Assembly: GCA_000733355.1 (NCBI GenBank)
Contig: JNVV01000008.1
Coordinates: 1,022,927 to 1,086,926, forward strand
Source: Falciphora oryzae
Lineage: Eukaryota; Ascomycota; Sordariomycetes; Magnaporthales; Magnaporthaceae
Direction: 5' to 3'
Length of the DNA stretch: 64,000 nucleotides
Shown here: positions 31,759 to 42,340 of the stretch, piece after piece
Numbering within the stretch: position 1 is the first letter of the stretch
Layout of the letters: every line of letters starts with the position of its first letter
Position numbers and translations under genes: made by a program
The notes under the pieces: model-generated
What the model saw: only the letters and a program-made list of their open reading frames with translations
The model's database searches: none
What the model was told of the DNA's origin: nothing

Positions 31759-33529
31759 ATGGAACCCGCCGACAAGCCCAACAAGAAGGTCCTCTTCCTC
31801 ACCAACTGCGAGCGCGGCCAGTCGACGGTGGTGCTCGCCACCAGCCACGCGCTCCTGACGGCGCCCGGCGAGGATGTCGAGGTGCACATCGCCTCGTTCG
31901 CCAACCTCGCCGCCGACGTGCGCAAGGCCTCGGACGACGCTCTGGCAGCCACTTCCTCCTCCTCCACCGCCCGGCCCATCGTGTTCCACGCCGTCCGCGG
32001 CATCGGCATGGTCGAGACGTGGCAGGGCGTGCTGGCGAGCGGCGCGGCGGGCGACAACGTGATCCAGATGCCGCGCCGCTGGTGGGACGCGCCCGCCAAG
32101 CTGCGGGCCCTGTTCCGCGTCATGCAGCCGTGGGAACCGGAGGGCTTCCTCGAGATCTACCAGAGCCTGCTGGACATCATCCAGGAGGTTAAAGCCGACC
32201 TGGTCGTCATCGACAACGTCTTCCCCCAGGCCCTGACGGCCTGCCGGTTCCTCGGGGTCAGGATGATGGTGCTCAGCCCCAACACCATCAAGGACTTTGC
32301 GCTGCCGTTCCAGCCGGGCGGGGTTGCGCTGTGGCGGTTCCCTTGGTACGTGAGCGAAGCTTCTCTCGGGCTTTCGCTTTCTGTCTGCCGTTGATCAGGA
32401 TTAACGCAAACCCAGCGTCGGCACCGCATTCCCGTACCCCGTGCCGCTCCACCTGATCCCCCTGAACATCTTCCTCGTCCTCGTCATCATCTACATGACA
32501 ATCACGGACCCGCACACCAAGGCGCTCGCAGCGGCGGTCGAGAAGCACACCAAGGGCGCGCGCTACACGACCCTGACGAACCTGGCGGCCACCAAGCGCC
32601 TCGACTTCAAGGTCCTGGTCTCGAACCTCCCCGAGATCGAGTTCCCGCTGCGCTTCATCCCGTCCCACCTGGTGCCGTGCGGGCCCATCATCCGGCCGGC
32701 GCGGCCCTGCGCCGAGGCATCCCCGGACCTGGCGGCGTGGATCGCTAAGGGGCCGACCGTCTACGTCAACCTGGGCACGCACGTGCGGTACTACGGCCAG
32801 CAAGAGGCGCTGCAGCTGGCCGCCGCGCTGCGGATGGTGCTGGACCGGGCGGGCTCGGACCAGGAGCGGAAATTGGGCGGGTTGCAGGTGCTGTGGAAGC
32901 TCGTCAAGTTCAAGGGCGAGGACGGCCGGTTCGACTTCCCGCTCGACGAGCCCGGGTGCGACATGCACAACGTGCTCGGGAGGTACATGGACGCTGGCAG
33001 GGTGAAGATTGTCGAGTGGGTCGAGCCCGAGCCGATTGCGGTGCTGGAGGAGCCTAATGTCGTGCTTGCGGTTCATCATGGCGGCGCCAACAGCTTTCTC
33101 GAAGCAGTGAGGTAAGGAAAACAGAAGTGATTACCAGGGTCAAGAGCAGCTGTCCTAACTACGCCTCGCAGCGCGGGAGTCCCTCACGTCGTCCTCGGTG
33201 TCTGGATGGACACGTACGATTTTGCCAACCGCGCCGAATACCTAGGGATCGGGATATGGGGGAACAAGAGAACCAAGCCGGGCTGTCAGGCCGAAGAGCT
33301 AGGCCCAGCTCTCGTCGATGTGTTGATGGGCCCCAGGTCGGCGCAGATGAAGCACAAGGCCGCCGAGCTGGCCCGCCTCTGCGCAGCGAACGGAGGCGGG
33401 AGGGCGATGGCGGCCAGGACAATACTGGACGGGATCGCAACGTTGCGACAGATGCAGATGTCGAAGGAGGACGATAGCGGGGACGAGGTCGGTGAGCACA
33501 AAGGGGAGGAGGAGGATCAGCCCGTCTGA
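31759..33529 (+). CDS. UDP-glycosyltransferase (GT1-like), 546 aa
   Basis: Exons 31759-32345, 32416-33111 and 33172-33529, with 70- and 60-bp introns, frames agree. The ATG at 31759 has a strong context (gccgccATGg). The N-terminal half starts with an acceptor-domain strand (KKVLFLTNCERGQS). A hydrophobic stretch (LNIFLVLVIIYMTI) may dock to membrane. The C-terminal half has VYVNLGTHVRYYG and a PSPG-like donor site: VEWVEPEPIAVLEEP, then VVLAVHHGGANSFLEAVSAG and GVPHVV, then the D/N pair in MDTYDFANRAEYLG. In GT1 enzymes this region binds the UDP-sugar. It should transfer a sugar to a small molecule or lipid; donor and acceptor are unknown. The second His in HHGGANS fits the family HGG motif. 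The tail is acidic. Confidence 0.85.
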
Positions 33530-33789
33530 GGCTGTGCTGGGTCGTTAGGAATGTGCAGGTGAGGTCTGGTTTCAGATCAAGCACGGGTCTTGTGTTTTAA
33601 ATCCACTTTCCGTACTTTTGATATCAGCTCTGGCAGCTTTCGAGGAGCTCACACTCGCTACGAATTGTCGAATCAAGTGCAGCGCCAAGGAGACTCGTCC
33701 CAACCTTGGTGGATGGACCCCTGGGTGCGGGATTGGCATCCATCAGATTGACGGAACCAAATTAAAGTCGACCCCAAGCGGGGGAAGGC

Positions 33790-33811
33790 AAAAAAAAAAA
33801 AAAAAAAAAAA
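33790..33811. repeat. Homopolymer A22
   Basis: Twenty-two consecutive A, 260 bp downstream of the glycosyltransferase stop codon. No element ends or target-site duplications are seen, so I do not call it a retroposon tail. Confidence 0.9.
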
Positions 33812-34797
33812 GGTAAGAAAGGTCTGAAAGACGCTCAGCTTTACGTACAGACGTTGCATTTCCCAGGTCCCAAACGACGCACCTGACGTCACGCGCCTTC
33901 TTTGTCTCGGAACCTACCAGACCTTTTGCACGTCCATCCACCATCACCAGCCTGCCACCCGACTTAGCCGACAGATCTGCTCGTGCAGTCTCATCACCCG
34001 CCATCCGCAAAAAAAAGAATCCCAAAACAATCGTACGACGGGTCCCGGCTTGGCGCTGCGGTGAACTTCGTGTTGGGCCTTCAAAAAAAAGGGTTCTGCC
34101 TTGCTTCCAAGGGTCCACTACCTCAGCCCTCTGCGGCATGCTGAGCAGCCAAGACTGCGCCAGTGACGCATGGGCCTTTTCTTCTCTCGACGTGCCAACC
34201 AAATATCCCTAAGCCACGCGAAGGAGCTGCCCACCGCCGTCTCTCGTCCGGAACGGTGCGAATTCGCCCGGCGTCCGCCCAATATGGAAGATTTCCCTTG
34301 GCCCTTGCTGGCTAAATTGCGCCTCGCCCCGCGCGGGGGACGTCAACGCCAACAGCCGGTGTAGACTTCAGCCCGACCTCGTATTGTGCCTGACGCCGGA
34401 GGATTTCTCTGGGTGAGACCGGGTAGCCACGCGCGGGGCCGAAAGCTGGGTGCCCTTCCAATGGGCAGGTGTGAAGTGCGCCAATCGCTGCTCTATTGCT
34501 GAAGCCATCGCGGGCTGCACGAGGCGTTCCGGTCCTCAGGAGCTGGATGACAATTCCGCCGTAGGATGACATGCCATGCTGCTGTGGGACACAATGCCAT
34601 CCCCGGGTTGCTTGCCGAACGAGGCAGACGTTCGCTATACAGCCTTTGAACACAATCCTCTCCAAGGCCCGGGATTGCAACGTTGTGTCTTCTATTCTTG
34701 GACATCGTCACATTGATGGCAGCCCTAATGACATTGCTGGAACGACATTCCAATTTCCCCATATTAAGACATCTTGGCTGCTCCACCGATCTCCCGG

Positions 34798-34805
34798 TAT
34801 ATAAA
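34798..34805 (+). promoter_or_regulatory. TATA box of the small secreted protein gene
   Basis: TATATAAA, 144 bp before the ATG at 34949. A long 5' leader ends in the acacac-type sequence common before fungal start codons. Confidence 0.6.
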
Positions 34806-34948
34806 CTCACGTAGACCTCCTCCTTGGATCTCCTCCGATTCTTAGCTACACAGGCTACTCTCGTCTGCAGATCACTCGACAAGGCCACATCAGCTCAACC
34901 AAACCCCGAGACCTCTCTCAAGTCCTCCACACTCACCAGCCAAACAAG

Positions 34949-35383
34949 ATGCAGCTCTTCAGCACCGTCCTCCTGGCCACCGCCGCCACCCTCGCCTCGG
35001 CCATGGTCCCGTCCCCGGCCACCGAGCACCCCCTCTTCAAGCGGTGCTCGCCGCTCCCGAACCCGGACCTCCAGTACGGCTACAAGCCGCCTTCCCCTTG
35101 CTGGCACACGCACACCCCGGACTGCGCCAACCACATCCCCAAGGGCACCGAGCAGTTCGTCAGCGAGGCCCGCCGCACCGCCGTCGTCATGGGCGTGTCC
35201 GACTTCTGCTTCAAGGACATCGCCGAGGAGCAGGCCCGCGAGGCCGCCGGCCGGCCCAACTGGGGCTGGCGCCAGGAGCACGGCAAGCTGACCCGCGTCC
35301 CCGGCACCGACATCCTCGTCATCACCGAGATGTCCGACGACGCCATCAAGCGCTACAAGGCCCTGCAGGCTTCCCCGTACTAA
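34949..35383 (+). CDS. Small secreted protein with four Cys and a pro-site, 144 aa
   Basis: Single exon with a clear signal peptide (MQLFSTVLLATAATLASA). A short pro-region ends in FKR (30-32), directly before Cys33, which is a typical Kex2 cleavage point. The mature part has four Cys (about 33, 51, 59, 87), Trp and Pro residues and a compact alpha/beta-looking C-terminal half ending DDAIKRYKAL. No family recognised. Size, secretion, Cys content and TATA-driven promoter fit an inducible extracellular or effector-like protein; this is inference. Very strong C-ending codon preference suggests high expression. It converges on the 35707-36643 gene. Confidence 0.82.
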   Translation: MQLFSTVLLATAATLASAMVPSPATEHPLFKRCSPLPNPDLQYGYKPPSPCWHTHTPDCANHIPKGTEQFVSEARRTAVVMGVSDFCFKDIAEEQAREAAGRPNWGWRQEHGKLTRVPGTDILVITEMSDDAIKRYKALQASPY

Positions 35384-35706
35384 AAGCTCCAAATGTCCGC
35401 CGGCATGGAACTGGGATGGTTACGGTGGTTTGAAGGTTGACAGAAAAGGGGGATGGGGTGGGTCACGGAAGTTGCTTAACTGGGTGGTTGATGACTTTTT
35501 ATTCTCCATCATATAATTTCGTAAATGATAAATCCACACGTTTGACGCACCGGGTCCGTGTATCGATGGCCTCAGACCTAGTGATTGGGAAAAAAAAAAA
35601 AAATCGGCATTGCCATTCTGTCTCAATTGTATCATGACAAGACTCTTCATCAATAATTTGATCAAAGGATCCTCACGTCACCTCCTAGGAACTACTTAGC
35701 CCCAAT
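35384..35706. other. Convergent 3' spacer
   Basis: AT-rich 3' flanks with an A13 run near 35590. No gene seen. Confidence 0.5.
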
Positions 35707-36643
35707 CTAGTCGTTTGGCGCAGCCATGAGTCCTCCCTCGGCCTTCATGGTCTGGCGGAACTGCTTCCAGATCTCGACTTCGTCGTCGATGTCCAGAGAG
35801 TCGGGGCCCAGCTCGTTGGTGCCGTTCACCGGCTTGTCGACGGTCCTGGCGCGGATCGCCGTCAGCTGGTCGACAATCTTCTGCTGCGTCGCGGCGGGGG
35901 CGCTGCCGTAGCAGTACTGCACCGTCGCGCCGATGGTGGCGGGGTCCATTTGCTTGATGTCGACCGACGAGACGACGACGGCGACGGCCACGACGTTCTT
36001 GGCCACCTTGACGAGCGTATCCGAGGTGAAGGAGTAGGTGTAGAGCAGTAGGTCCACCCGCAGGGGGTACCCCAGGTCCCCGACAGTGATGAAGCTGTGA
36101 TTCGGGTTGAGTCTCAGTTTCGTGCTTCCGTCTCGTTGTCTAGGGGTGTAAGAGGCCTTTGGGGGGAAAAAAAGAGGGGAAAAAAAGAGGGGAAAAAACG
36201 GGTCTCCGGGATAACACGTACTACTTGGTATCCTGACTGGAATTCCCAGTGGAATTGCCAAAGAGAGCCTTCGAGCCCATGGGGAGGACGGGGCCGATTC
36301 CGTCGGCGATGTCTCCGCTGGCAAACTGCTTGTAGGTGCTCTTGACTTCTTCAGCCAGCTTGTCGCCGTCCTGCTGGACGGTGCACTTGACGACAACGTC
36401 GTCACTGATCATCTTGGCGATGGGGATCTTCATCTGATCCTTGTCGTTCCCGCACAAGGGGGCACACAAAACGGTCAGCTTCGGTAAAATCGGGAATGGG
36501 CAGCGTGAACAAACACACGAAAACTAACATGACTTGGGCCTTGAAGAGTTGGATCCGGAGCTTGGCCGGATCCTGGTCATCTTCTCGGCCTGCTCATTCT
36601 CCTTCTTGGCCTCCGCCCTGACGGCAGAAACCGACTGGCCCAT
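35707..36643 (-). CDS. Unrecognised protein; probable frame break in the first exon
   Basis: Exon 3 (36094-35707) and exon 2 (36478-36222) join well over a 127-bp intron (GTACGT donor, ATCACAG acceptor) and read KALFGNST...TKYFITVGDLGYPL...LMAAPND. The start looks clear: MGQSVSAVRAEAKKENEQAE from the ATG at 36643. The frame then turns into low-quality sequence and stops, while the next frame carries DPAKLRIQLFKAQVM over the same bases, as if one base were lost near 36575. No in-frame set of splice sites I tried joins this exon to exon 2 without losing that segment. Either the allele is broken, the sequence has an error, or splicing is unusual. The body is hydrophobic-strand rich with many Val, soluble-looking, without signal peptide. 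I recognise no named family. Confidence 0.55.
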
Positions 36644-37412
36644 GATGACGGAGTGTGCAGGTTGCTTCCGATTACTTGGTAGGTGGAGTCAACTGGGATT
36701 CTGAGAGACAATCAGGGGCTATGCAGATATTCGAGTTCAGTAAGATGGGTAGACCGAAGAGAAAGAGATAATTGAGGCGTTCCAAGACCTGCGCTTTTCT
36801 ATCAAATTCTTCGACACACACAGTAATTGGTAACCCCCGCTATGGGCGGGAGCTGCGGCAAAGTGACAGTAAAGTGACGAGAGTCTATATCGGATCGGGA
36901 CGCCATTGATGTCATTGCAGTGGGGTTGGCAATGCGAAGAGCCTGCAGAATGCCGGCCGAGAACTCGATCGGCTTCTGCGAGAACGAAGATCCAGGTCCT
37001 TAGCTCGCCGGCACGTCCTATGGGGTAGCAGCTCGAAGCCGGTGAGGGAAACTTGTGATGATAATCTTTGCGCCGCCGGATGTTAGTGATGAGTTGGAGT
37101 TTCATGCTCAGTCTCATGTGAAAAGCCGCTTGCCAATTAACCTAGGAGATCAACGACCAGATGCAACCATCCCCTCCAGTGCTGTTAACCCCTCGTCCGT
37201 CGATTCTCCCCTGTTAGCCAACCACGAAGCTTTATTAGCAGAATAATGGGCCGCTTTTTCCCTATTTGAAAAGACGAAAGGTTGACGGCACTCGATAGGA
37301 TAGTCTTTGAGGCTGGCTGATGTTAGACTAGTCTAGTAAAGATCTGCCTTGGCCAAGCTCAGCCGGGCCTAAACTAGCGCCCAACCCCGCTTCATGCATC
37401 TTCTATCGATCA

Positions 37413-37439
37413 GCTTCCTGCGGCTTCGGCGCAGGAAGC
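37413..37439. repeat. Perfect 10-bp inverted repeat with a TTCG-containing loop
   Basis: Arms GCTTCCTGCG (37413-37422) and CGCAGGAAGC (37430-37439) flank GCTTCGG. As RNA it can form a stem capped by a C(UUCG)G tetraloop with one bulged base. No adjacent gene 3' end explains it as a terminator. Confidence 0.75.
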
Positions 37440-37969
37440 CGGAATTGTTATGTCAAGAGCGGGGAGCCCCCTAGTGCCCCTTAGTCTCTGCAAGATGCCG
37501 GGCCCAGAACGGCCGGAGACGCCACACAAGAGAGCTGAAGGCAATACAACCTCTCAGAGAAGTGACGACGCCCTTACTTGAACCGCCTCTCTATGCAGAC
37601 TTCGGTGTCGACTTACCGACCTGGGTATTCCGAGCCAAGAAGTTCAGCTGTCCACTCGCAAGGGCGGAGAACTCCGGCTGACCCTCATCACTTGCGACGA
37701 GAAATGGCATTGGACAACCCCCTCCGGTGGCTTGCAGATAGTAAGCAGATCCTGCGGCGTCATAGTCGCAGAGATCAATGCCGAAGTCGGCATGCCGGAG
37801 GACCCCTCACCTGAGAGGCCGTGGCGAGACCTAATTCTTTGGACTTCAATGATTTTCAGCTAATGGGATGAAATAATTATGACTGTCGGGCTAGATAGCT
37901 GGGATTTCATAGGGCTTATCCCAGGCACGCACCCAATATCGACCGCTGTGTAATTTCTTGTATTTGTTA

Positions 37970-38215
37970 CGTCTTACCCTTATTTTTCCTTGTCAAATCG
38001 TAGTTCTTTCCCTTATTTTTTCCTTATTTTTATATCTTCTCCTTTTTATTTAGACCTTTTTTTATTTTACGTGTACGTTTTCCTCTTTCCCTTTATATAG
38101 TTCTTTTCCGGTATTTTTTTCTTTTTACTATTTCCCTTTTTGTATTCCTTTACTTTTTTGTACCTTTTCCTTTTTCCCATACCTTTTTTTTTCTTCTATC
38201 CTTTCCTTCTTCCCA
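37970..38215. repeat. Pyrimidine-rich low-complexity tract
   Basis: About 245 bp made almost only of T with C, in short variants of ccttattttt and tttcctttt. Similar material fills the protease intron (about 40235-40440), and a purine version lies at 41219-41295. Confidence 0.7.
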
Positions 38216-38441
38216 CCCCTCTTCCGCACCCACTCCCTCCTCGCGCCACTTCGGCAATGACGGTGACCTAACGAATTGGAGCATTGGGGGCGCCAATTAT
38301 GAACTTCTGGGGGTCCCAACTGATCCGTCGCAAATTTTAAGCAGCGAAGCCGGAAGGTAAAGTCATTGCACAAGCTGAAAGTGGCTTTGAGTGTGGGAGG
38401 TGGGAGGAAAAAGGTTGCGTGTCCCGGCAGACCCCCAATAT

Positions 38442-38448
38442 TATAAAG
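38442..38448 (+). promoter_or_regulatory. Possible TATA box of the subtilase gene
   Basis: TATAAAG about 245 bp before the ATG at 38693, followed by a CT-rich leader. Confidence 0.4.
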
Positions 38449-38692
38449 CTTTCAGCATTGCCAACTCAAAAAGCATCAAGAGTGAGCAGAAGCCAGGCTC
38501 ACAGAAAACAGCTGGAGGTACTAAGTCTCAGTCAAGTTCACGATAACAACTGCCCCCTACTCGAGTCTGATCTCCTCCTTTCTTGATACTTTGTTATCCC
38601 CTCCCTCTCACGGCTCATTTCATCCTTCCCTCCCTTTCCCTCCTTCCAAAGAATCCCACTAGCCCTGTCAGAATTTCTCATAAGCGCCCGTC

Positions 38693-40947
38693 ATGGCACC
38701 CTGTCTTAACGGCAACCCCTTCTTCTGCAACAGCCTTGAGGGTCCCGATGACGGACAACTAAAGGCGGGAGAAAACCACATCATCATTGATCTCAAAGAG
38801 GCCCTGACTCGGCTCCAGAAGCGGAAGCTGCAAGATCACGGAGTTGTGCTTCAGAAGCACCTCGGCGACAACACGTGGAAATGCCGCTATGAGCCCTCCG
38901 ATCTCAGCCCCATCCTCGGCGAGGATTTCGTCAAAGATGCCAAGCCGGAGCCTGCCGCCCTCAAGCTCCAGCCCGGCCTCGAGGCCAGCGCTGCACAGGG
39001 CCCGCAGACGGTGGACGTCGTGCTGCAACAGCAGACAGATGACACGGTCCAGAAGATCAAGGAGCTAATCCGGGAGACCACCGGCATTTCTATTGATGAC
39101 ATGTCCGCTCGCCGGGACGATACCATCATCCGGCTCAAGGCGCCCCTGAATGCGGACCAGCTGAACAGCATTGCTGGGATCGGCAGCGTGGCGGCCATCG
39201 AGAAGGTCGTGGGCCTGGAGCTTCACAACAACGTCGCCCGCGCCATCCTCAAGGCCGACGTGCCGATCGAGTCGTCCAAGAAGACGCCGTACAAAGGGGG
39301 CGGCCAGATCGTCACCGTGGCCGACACGGGCTTCGACAAGGGGTCGACCACCGACACCCACCCGGCCTTCAAGGGCCGCGTCACAAACCTCGTCCCGATG
39401 GCCCGCGAGACCGAGACCAATGACGAGGACGGCCACGGCACCCATGTGTGCGGTTCCGTGCTGGGGGACGGCACCTCGGCGACCATGGGGGGCTCGATCC
39501 AGGGCACGGCACCCCAGGCGGAGCTGGTTATGCAGTCCCTCCTCGGCTCTGACGGGAGGCTGTTCGGGGACAACTCCAAGGCGACGCTGCTCACGCTGCT
39601 GCAAAACGCCCACGGCCAGGGGTCGCGAATCCACACCAACTCCTGGGGCCCCCGGTGGAAGTACGAGTCCAGGCCCGGGGTGTGGGTGATTATCGGGCAG
39701 CAGCCGTACCACAACGGCGCCGAGGACCTCGACAGGTTCACGTCGGAGAACCCGGACATGCTGGTGTGCTTCAGCGCCGGCAACAGCGGCCGGGAGACGC
39801 GGTTCAACCCGGGTGACCTCGGCCACGTCGGCGGGCAGGCGGCGGCCAAGAACTGCATCACCGTCGGGTCCTGCGCCAACCAGCGCCCGACGGCCGACGC
39901 CGTGAGCGCCACCGTCTACAACGCAAAGGGCCCGCAGGAGGGCAACCCTTCGTCCATCTCCAGCTTCAGCAGCCGCGGGCCCAGCCGCGAGGGCCGCATC
40001 AAGCCCGACCTGGTGGCCCCCGGCGGCATGATCCTCTCCACGCACTCCCGCGACGCGCCGACTAAGCAAACTTTCGGCGTGAGCTCGGATCCCCAGTGGT
40101 GGTGGTGCTCCGGCACCAGCATGTCCACCCCGCTGGTTGCAGGCTGTGTTGCTACCCTTCGTCAGGTTCTCGTCGACAACGGCATGGCCAACCCCGGCGC
40201 CGCACTAATCAAAGCGATGCTCATCAACGTAAGCCATTTCACTCCTTTTTCCAATTTCTCTTTCCCGTTTCTTTTTCCGTTTTTTTCCCTATTCCTTTTC
40301 CTATGTCCCTTCCCGTCTATTTTTACGCCCTACTCTTACGTTTCGATTTTTTTATCCCGATTCCTATCCCGATTTTCGTCCCGTTTCTGTGTACCGACTT
40401 TCGTCCCGTTTCCTGTATTCTGGCTTCCTATTCATAAAATGTCCCCCCACGCTAATTATCTATACAGGGAGCTACGGATCTGGGCCGGCCGCAGAAAGAG
40501 CAAGGGTTTGGTAGAGTCGACCTTGCCAACTCGGTCATCATCAAAGGCAAGACGCCGAACAGAGACTTCCGGGAGGCCACGCTGTACGACCAAGACGGCA
40601 AGGACTCTGTTGTCTTCGACTTCATTCCCGGCCAGTACCTCGCCCAGGGCCGCAACACCGGCACGCTCAAGTGCACAATGGTGTACACGGACCTGCCCGG
40701 CGAGGCCCTGCAGCACCACCTCAGTATGAGCGTGGAGGTGCACGACGAGGAGGGCGGCAAGACCGTGCGGTGGGGCAACTCAGGGGATGGCCCCAACCAG
40801 CAGCGAGATAACGTCAACACGGTGGAGCAGGTGGTGTGGAAGGATATCCCCCGCGGATATGAGGTGAAGATCAAGGTCGAGGTGGACGGCGTGCTGATTA
40901 ATGATGATGAATCCCAGCCCTGCGCTGTGGTGTGGAGTTTGGTTTGA
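38693..40947 (+). CDS. Subtilisin-like serine protease (S8), 671 aa
   Basis: Exons 38693-40228 and 40468-40947, joined in phase 0 over a 239-bp pyrimidine-rich intron (GTAAGC donor, TATACAG acceptor). The catalytic triad is complete: Asp211 in VADTGFD, His248 in DGHGTHV, Ser476 in GTSMSTPLVAG; the oxyanion Asn lies in SAGNSG. About 200 residues precede the catalytic core, as a pro-like or regulatory domain. After the core a beta-rich C-terminal domain of about 150 residues (e.g. TLKCTMVYTDLPGEALQHHL) resembles the P-like or jelly-roll domain of KP-43-type subtilases. There is no clear signal peptide (start MAPCLNGNPFFCNSL), so it may be intracellular or leave the cell by another route. Both halves are needed: the reading frame continues into the intron without domain content. 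Confidence 0.88.
40235..40440 (+). repeat. Pyrimidine-rich expansion inside the subtilase intron
   Basis: Runs of variants of tttcccgtttctttttccg fill most of this 239-bp intron, three to four times the usual intron length here. Confidence 0.7.
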
Positions 40948-41218
40948 TGATTCTATTTAGCATGAAACCATGGCGTTTGTGGGAACTAGGATTGGACAAA
41001 GGAACCAAGGAAGGAGATTTGGGAGATAGGATATGAGGGAATAACACGAGATATGAGAACCGAGCAACCTGGAAACCCAGATCATAAACTACAAGTTGTG
41101 TGAACAATGCACTGCAATCAAGGGGATAATCGCTTTCGTTGCCACGTTCCCCGAATAATAGGCTGTAATCTTTTGCATATTCCTAATAAATATAAGCTGA
41201 CCAGGTAAATGGCACGAG

Positions 41219-41295
41219 GGAAAAAAGGAAAGGAAACGGGAAAGAAAACGGGGGAAAAATAGGAAGGGATGTGAAAAAAAGATATAGGAAAAAAT
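41219..41295. repeat. Purine-rich low-complexity tract
   Basis: Mostly A and G in variants of gggaaaaaaggaaaggaaac, the complement-type of the pyrimidine tracts at 37970 and 40235. Confidence 0.65.
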
Positions 41296-41471
41296 TGGGA
41301 CAATGGGGGCTTAAAGTTGACATGGTCGGTCGGAACTGCAGGCTTTTCTTTGAGCACTGTGGTTGCTTTAATTTTTCCATTGCGTAAGGTACTTTGACAA
41401 ACATCATGGATGGGGAAAATCAACCATGCGACAAGGCTCACTATTAGAAGAATCAAAAACCAACTCCAAGT

Positions 41472-41578
41472 CCCAAATAACCCAAGCGTCCCAAATAACC
41501 CAAGCGTCCCAAATAACCCAAGCGTCCCAAATAACCCAAGCGTCCCAAATAACCCAAGCGTCCCAAATAACCCAAGTC
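41472..41578. repeat. 18-bp minisatellite, about six copies
   Basis: Unit cccaaataacccaagcgt, five exact full copies plus a partial sixth. The period is a multiple of three, so it opens frames (PNNPSV) without being a gene. No spacers vary, so it is not CRISPR-like. Confidence 0.95.
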
Positions 41579-42340
41579 CAAATTCGCTCCAGTCATCTCT
41601 CCCAGTCGTTCCGTTAAAAGTGGCGAACTCCTGTGTTAATGGTTATGAGCTTAGTAAGTTGCATCTTGAAAGATTCCAAGGGGTTGAGATAGCTGGTATT
41701 GATTAAAGACTGTTGTTGACATTAATGTAAATTCTCGCTAGAGAGAAGATGTGTTCATGAGAGGTGATGATGATGATGATGTCAAACCTGTTCCATGGCC
41801 GCGGCCGTTCCAAGTTTTTGTATCCAGAAACTCAACTGTCCAAAGGCCGAGGAGTTTGAAGTACGGAGTACGGGCTTGGCTTTACTGCTTGGACCAACAC
41901 CAATGTGCGTGGTCACACCAGCGCTAATTAAAGTTATCGTAATGGTGAAACCTCAAAAGCGTGCAGTATTAGCGCACAAACTCCGCCACCAACGGCTACG
42001 CTCCTGACCCCCTCAGGGATCATTTTTGCAGGCCAGTATTGCGTTGGAACCGGTACGAGACCGTTACCAAATGTCCTCGGCAACTTTCAAGGCAAAGATT
42101 TGCGCTAGTACCCTGGTCTACCGTGGGTTAGAAAGTGGCACATGTTCTGTGTATCAGCTGGCACGCTAACACTGCCCCAAGGCAGCACTATGATAATCAC
42201 CCACGCAATCTGCCCCGCACTACATTAGCAGCCAGCGGTCTGGTCCAAGGGCTGGTGCTTCTGTAAAGGTTATTGAACCAGCAAACATCCAGCGGGATAC
42301 ACCGTCGATAAATGTCTCAGGCGCCGCATTTGGAAAACGA

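Larger units (their letters stand above)
33530..34948. other. Intergenic region (1.4 kb)
   Basis: Holds an A22 tract and the promoter of the 34949 gene with a TATA box. No other gene supported. Confidence 0.45.
36644..38692. other. Intergenic region (2 kb)
   Basis: Contains a perfect hairpin (37413-37439), a T/C-rich low-complexity tract (37970-38215) and the protease promoter. No gene supported; the frame at 37578-37814 lacks any domain. Confidence 0.5.
40948..42340. other. Intergenic region (1.4 kb)
   Basis: Contains a purine-rich tract (41219-41295), the 18-bp minisatellite, a (gat)5-6 run near 41767, and the promoter of the 42341 gene. No gene supported. Confidence 0.5.

Noticed and set aside
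33790..33811. Poly-A tail of a retroposed gene
   Set aside because: No gene-like sequence ends at it and no target-site duplication is visible.
41472..41578. CRISPR-like array
   Set aside because: Adjacent identical units without variable spacers, in a eukaryote.
41410..41706. Open frame with PNNPSV repeats
   Set aside because: Created by the 18-bp minisatellite; no start context or domain outside it.
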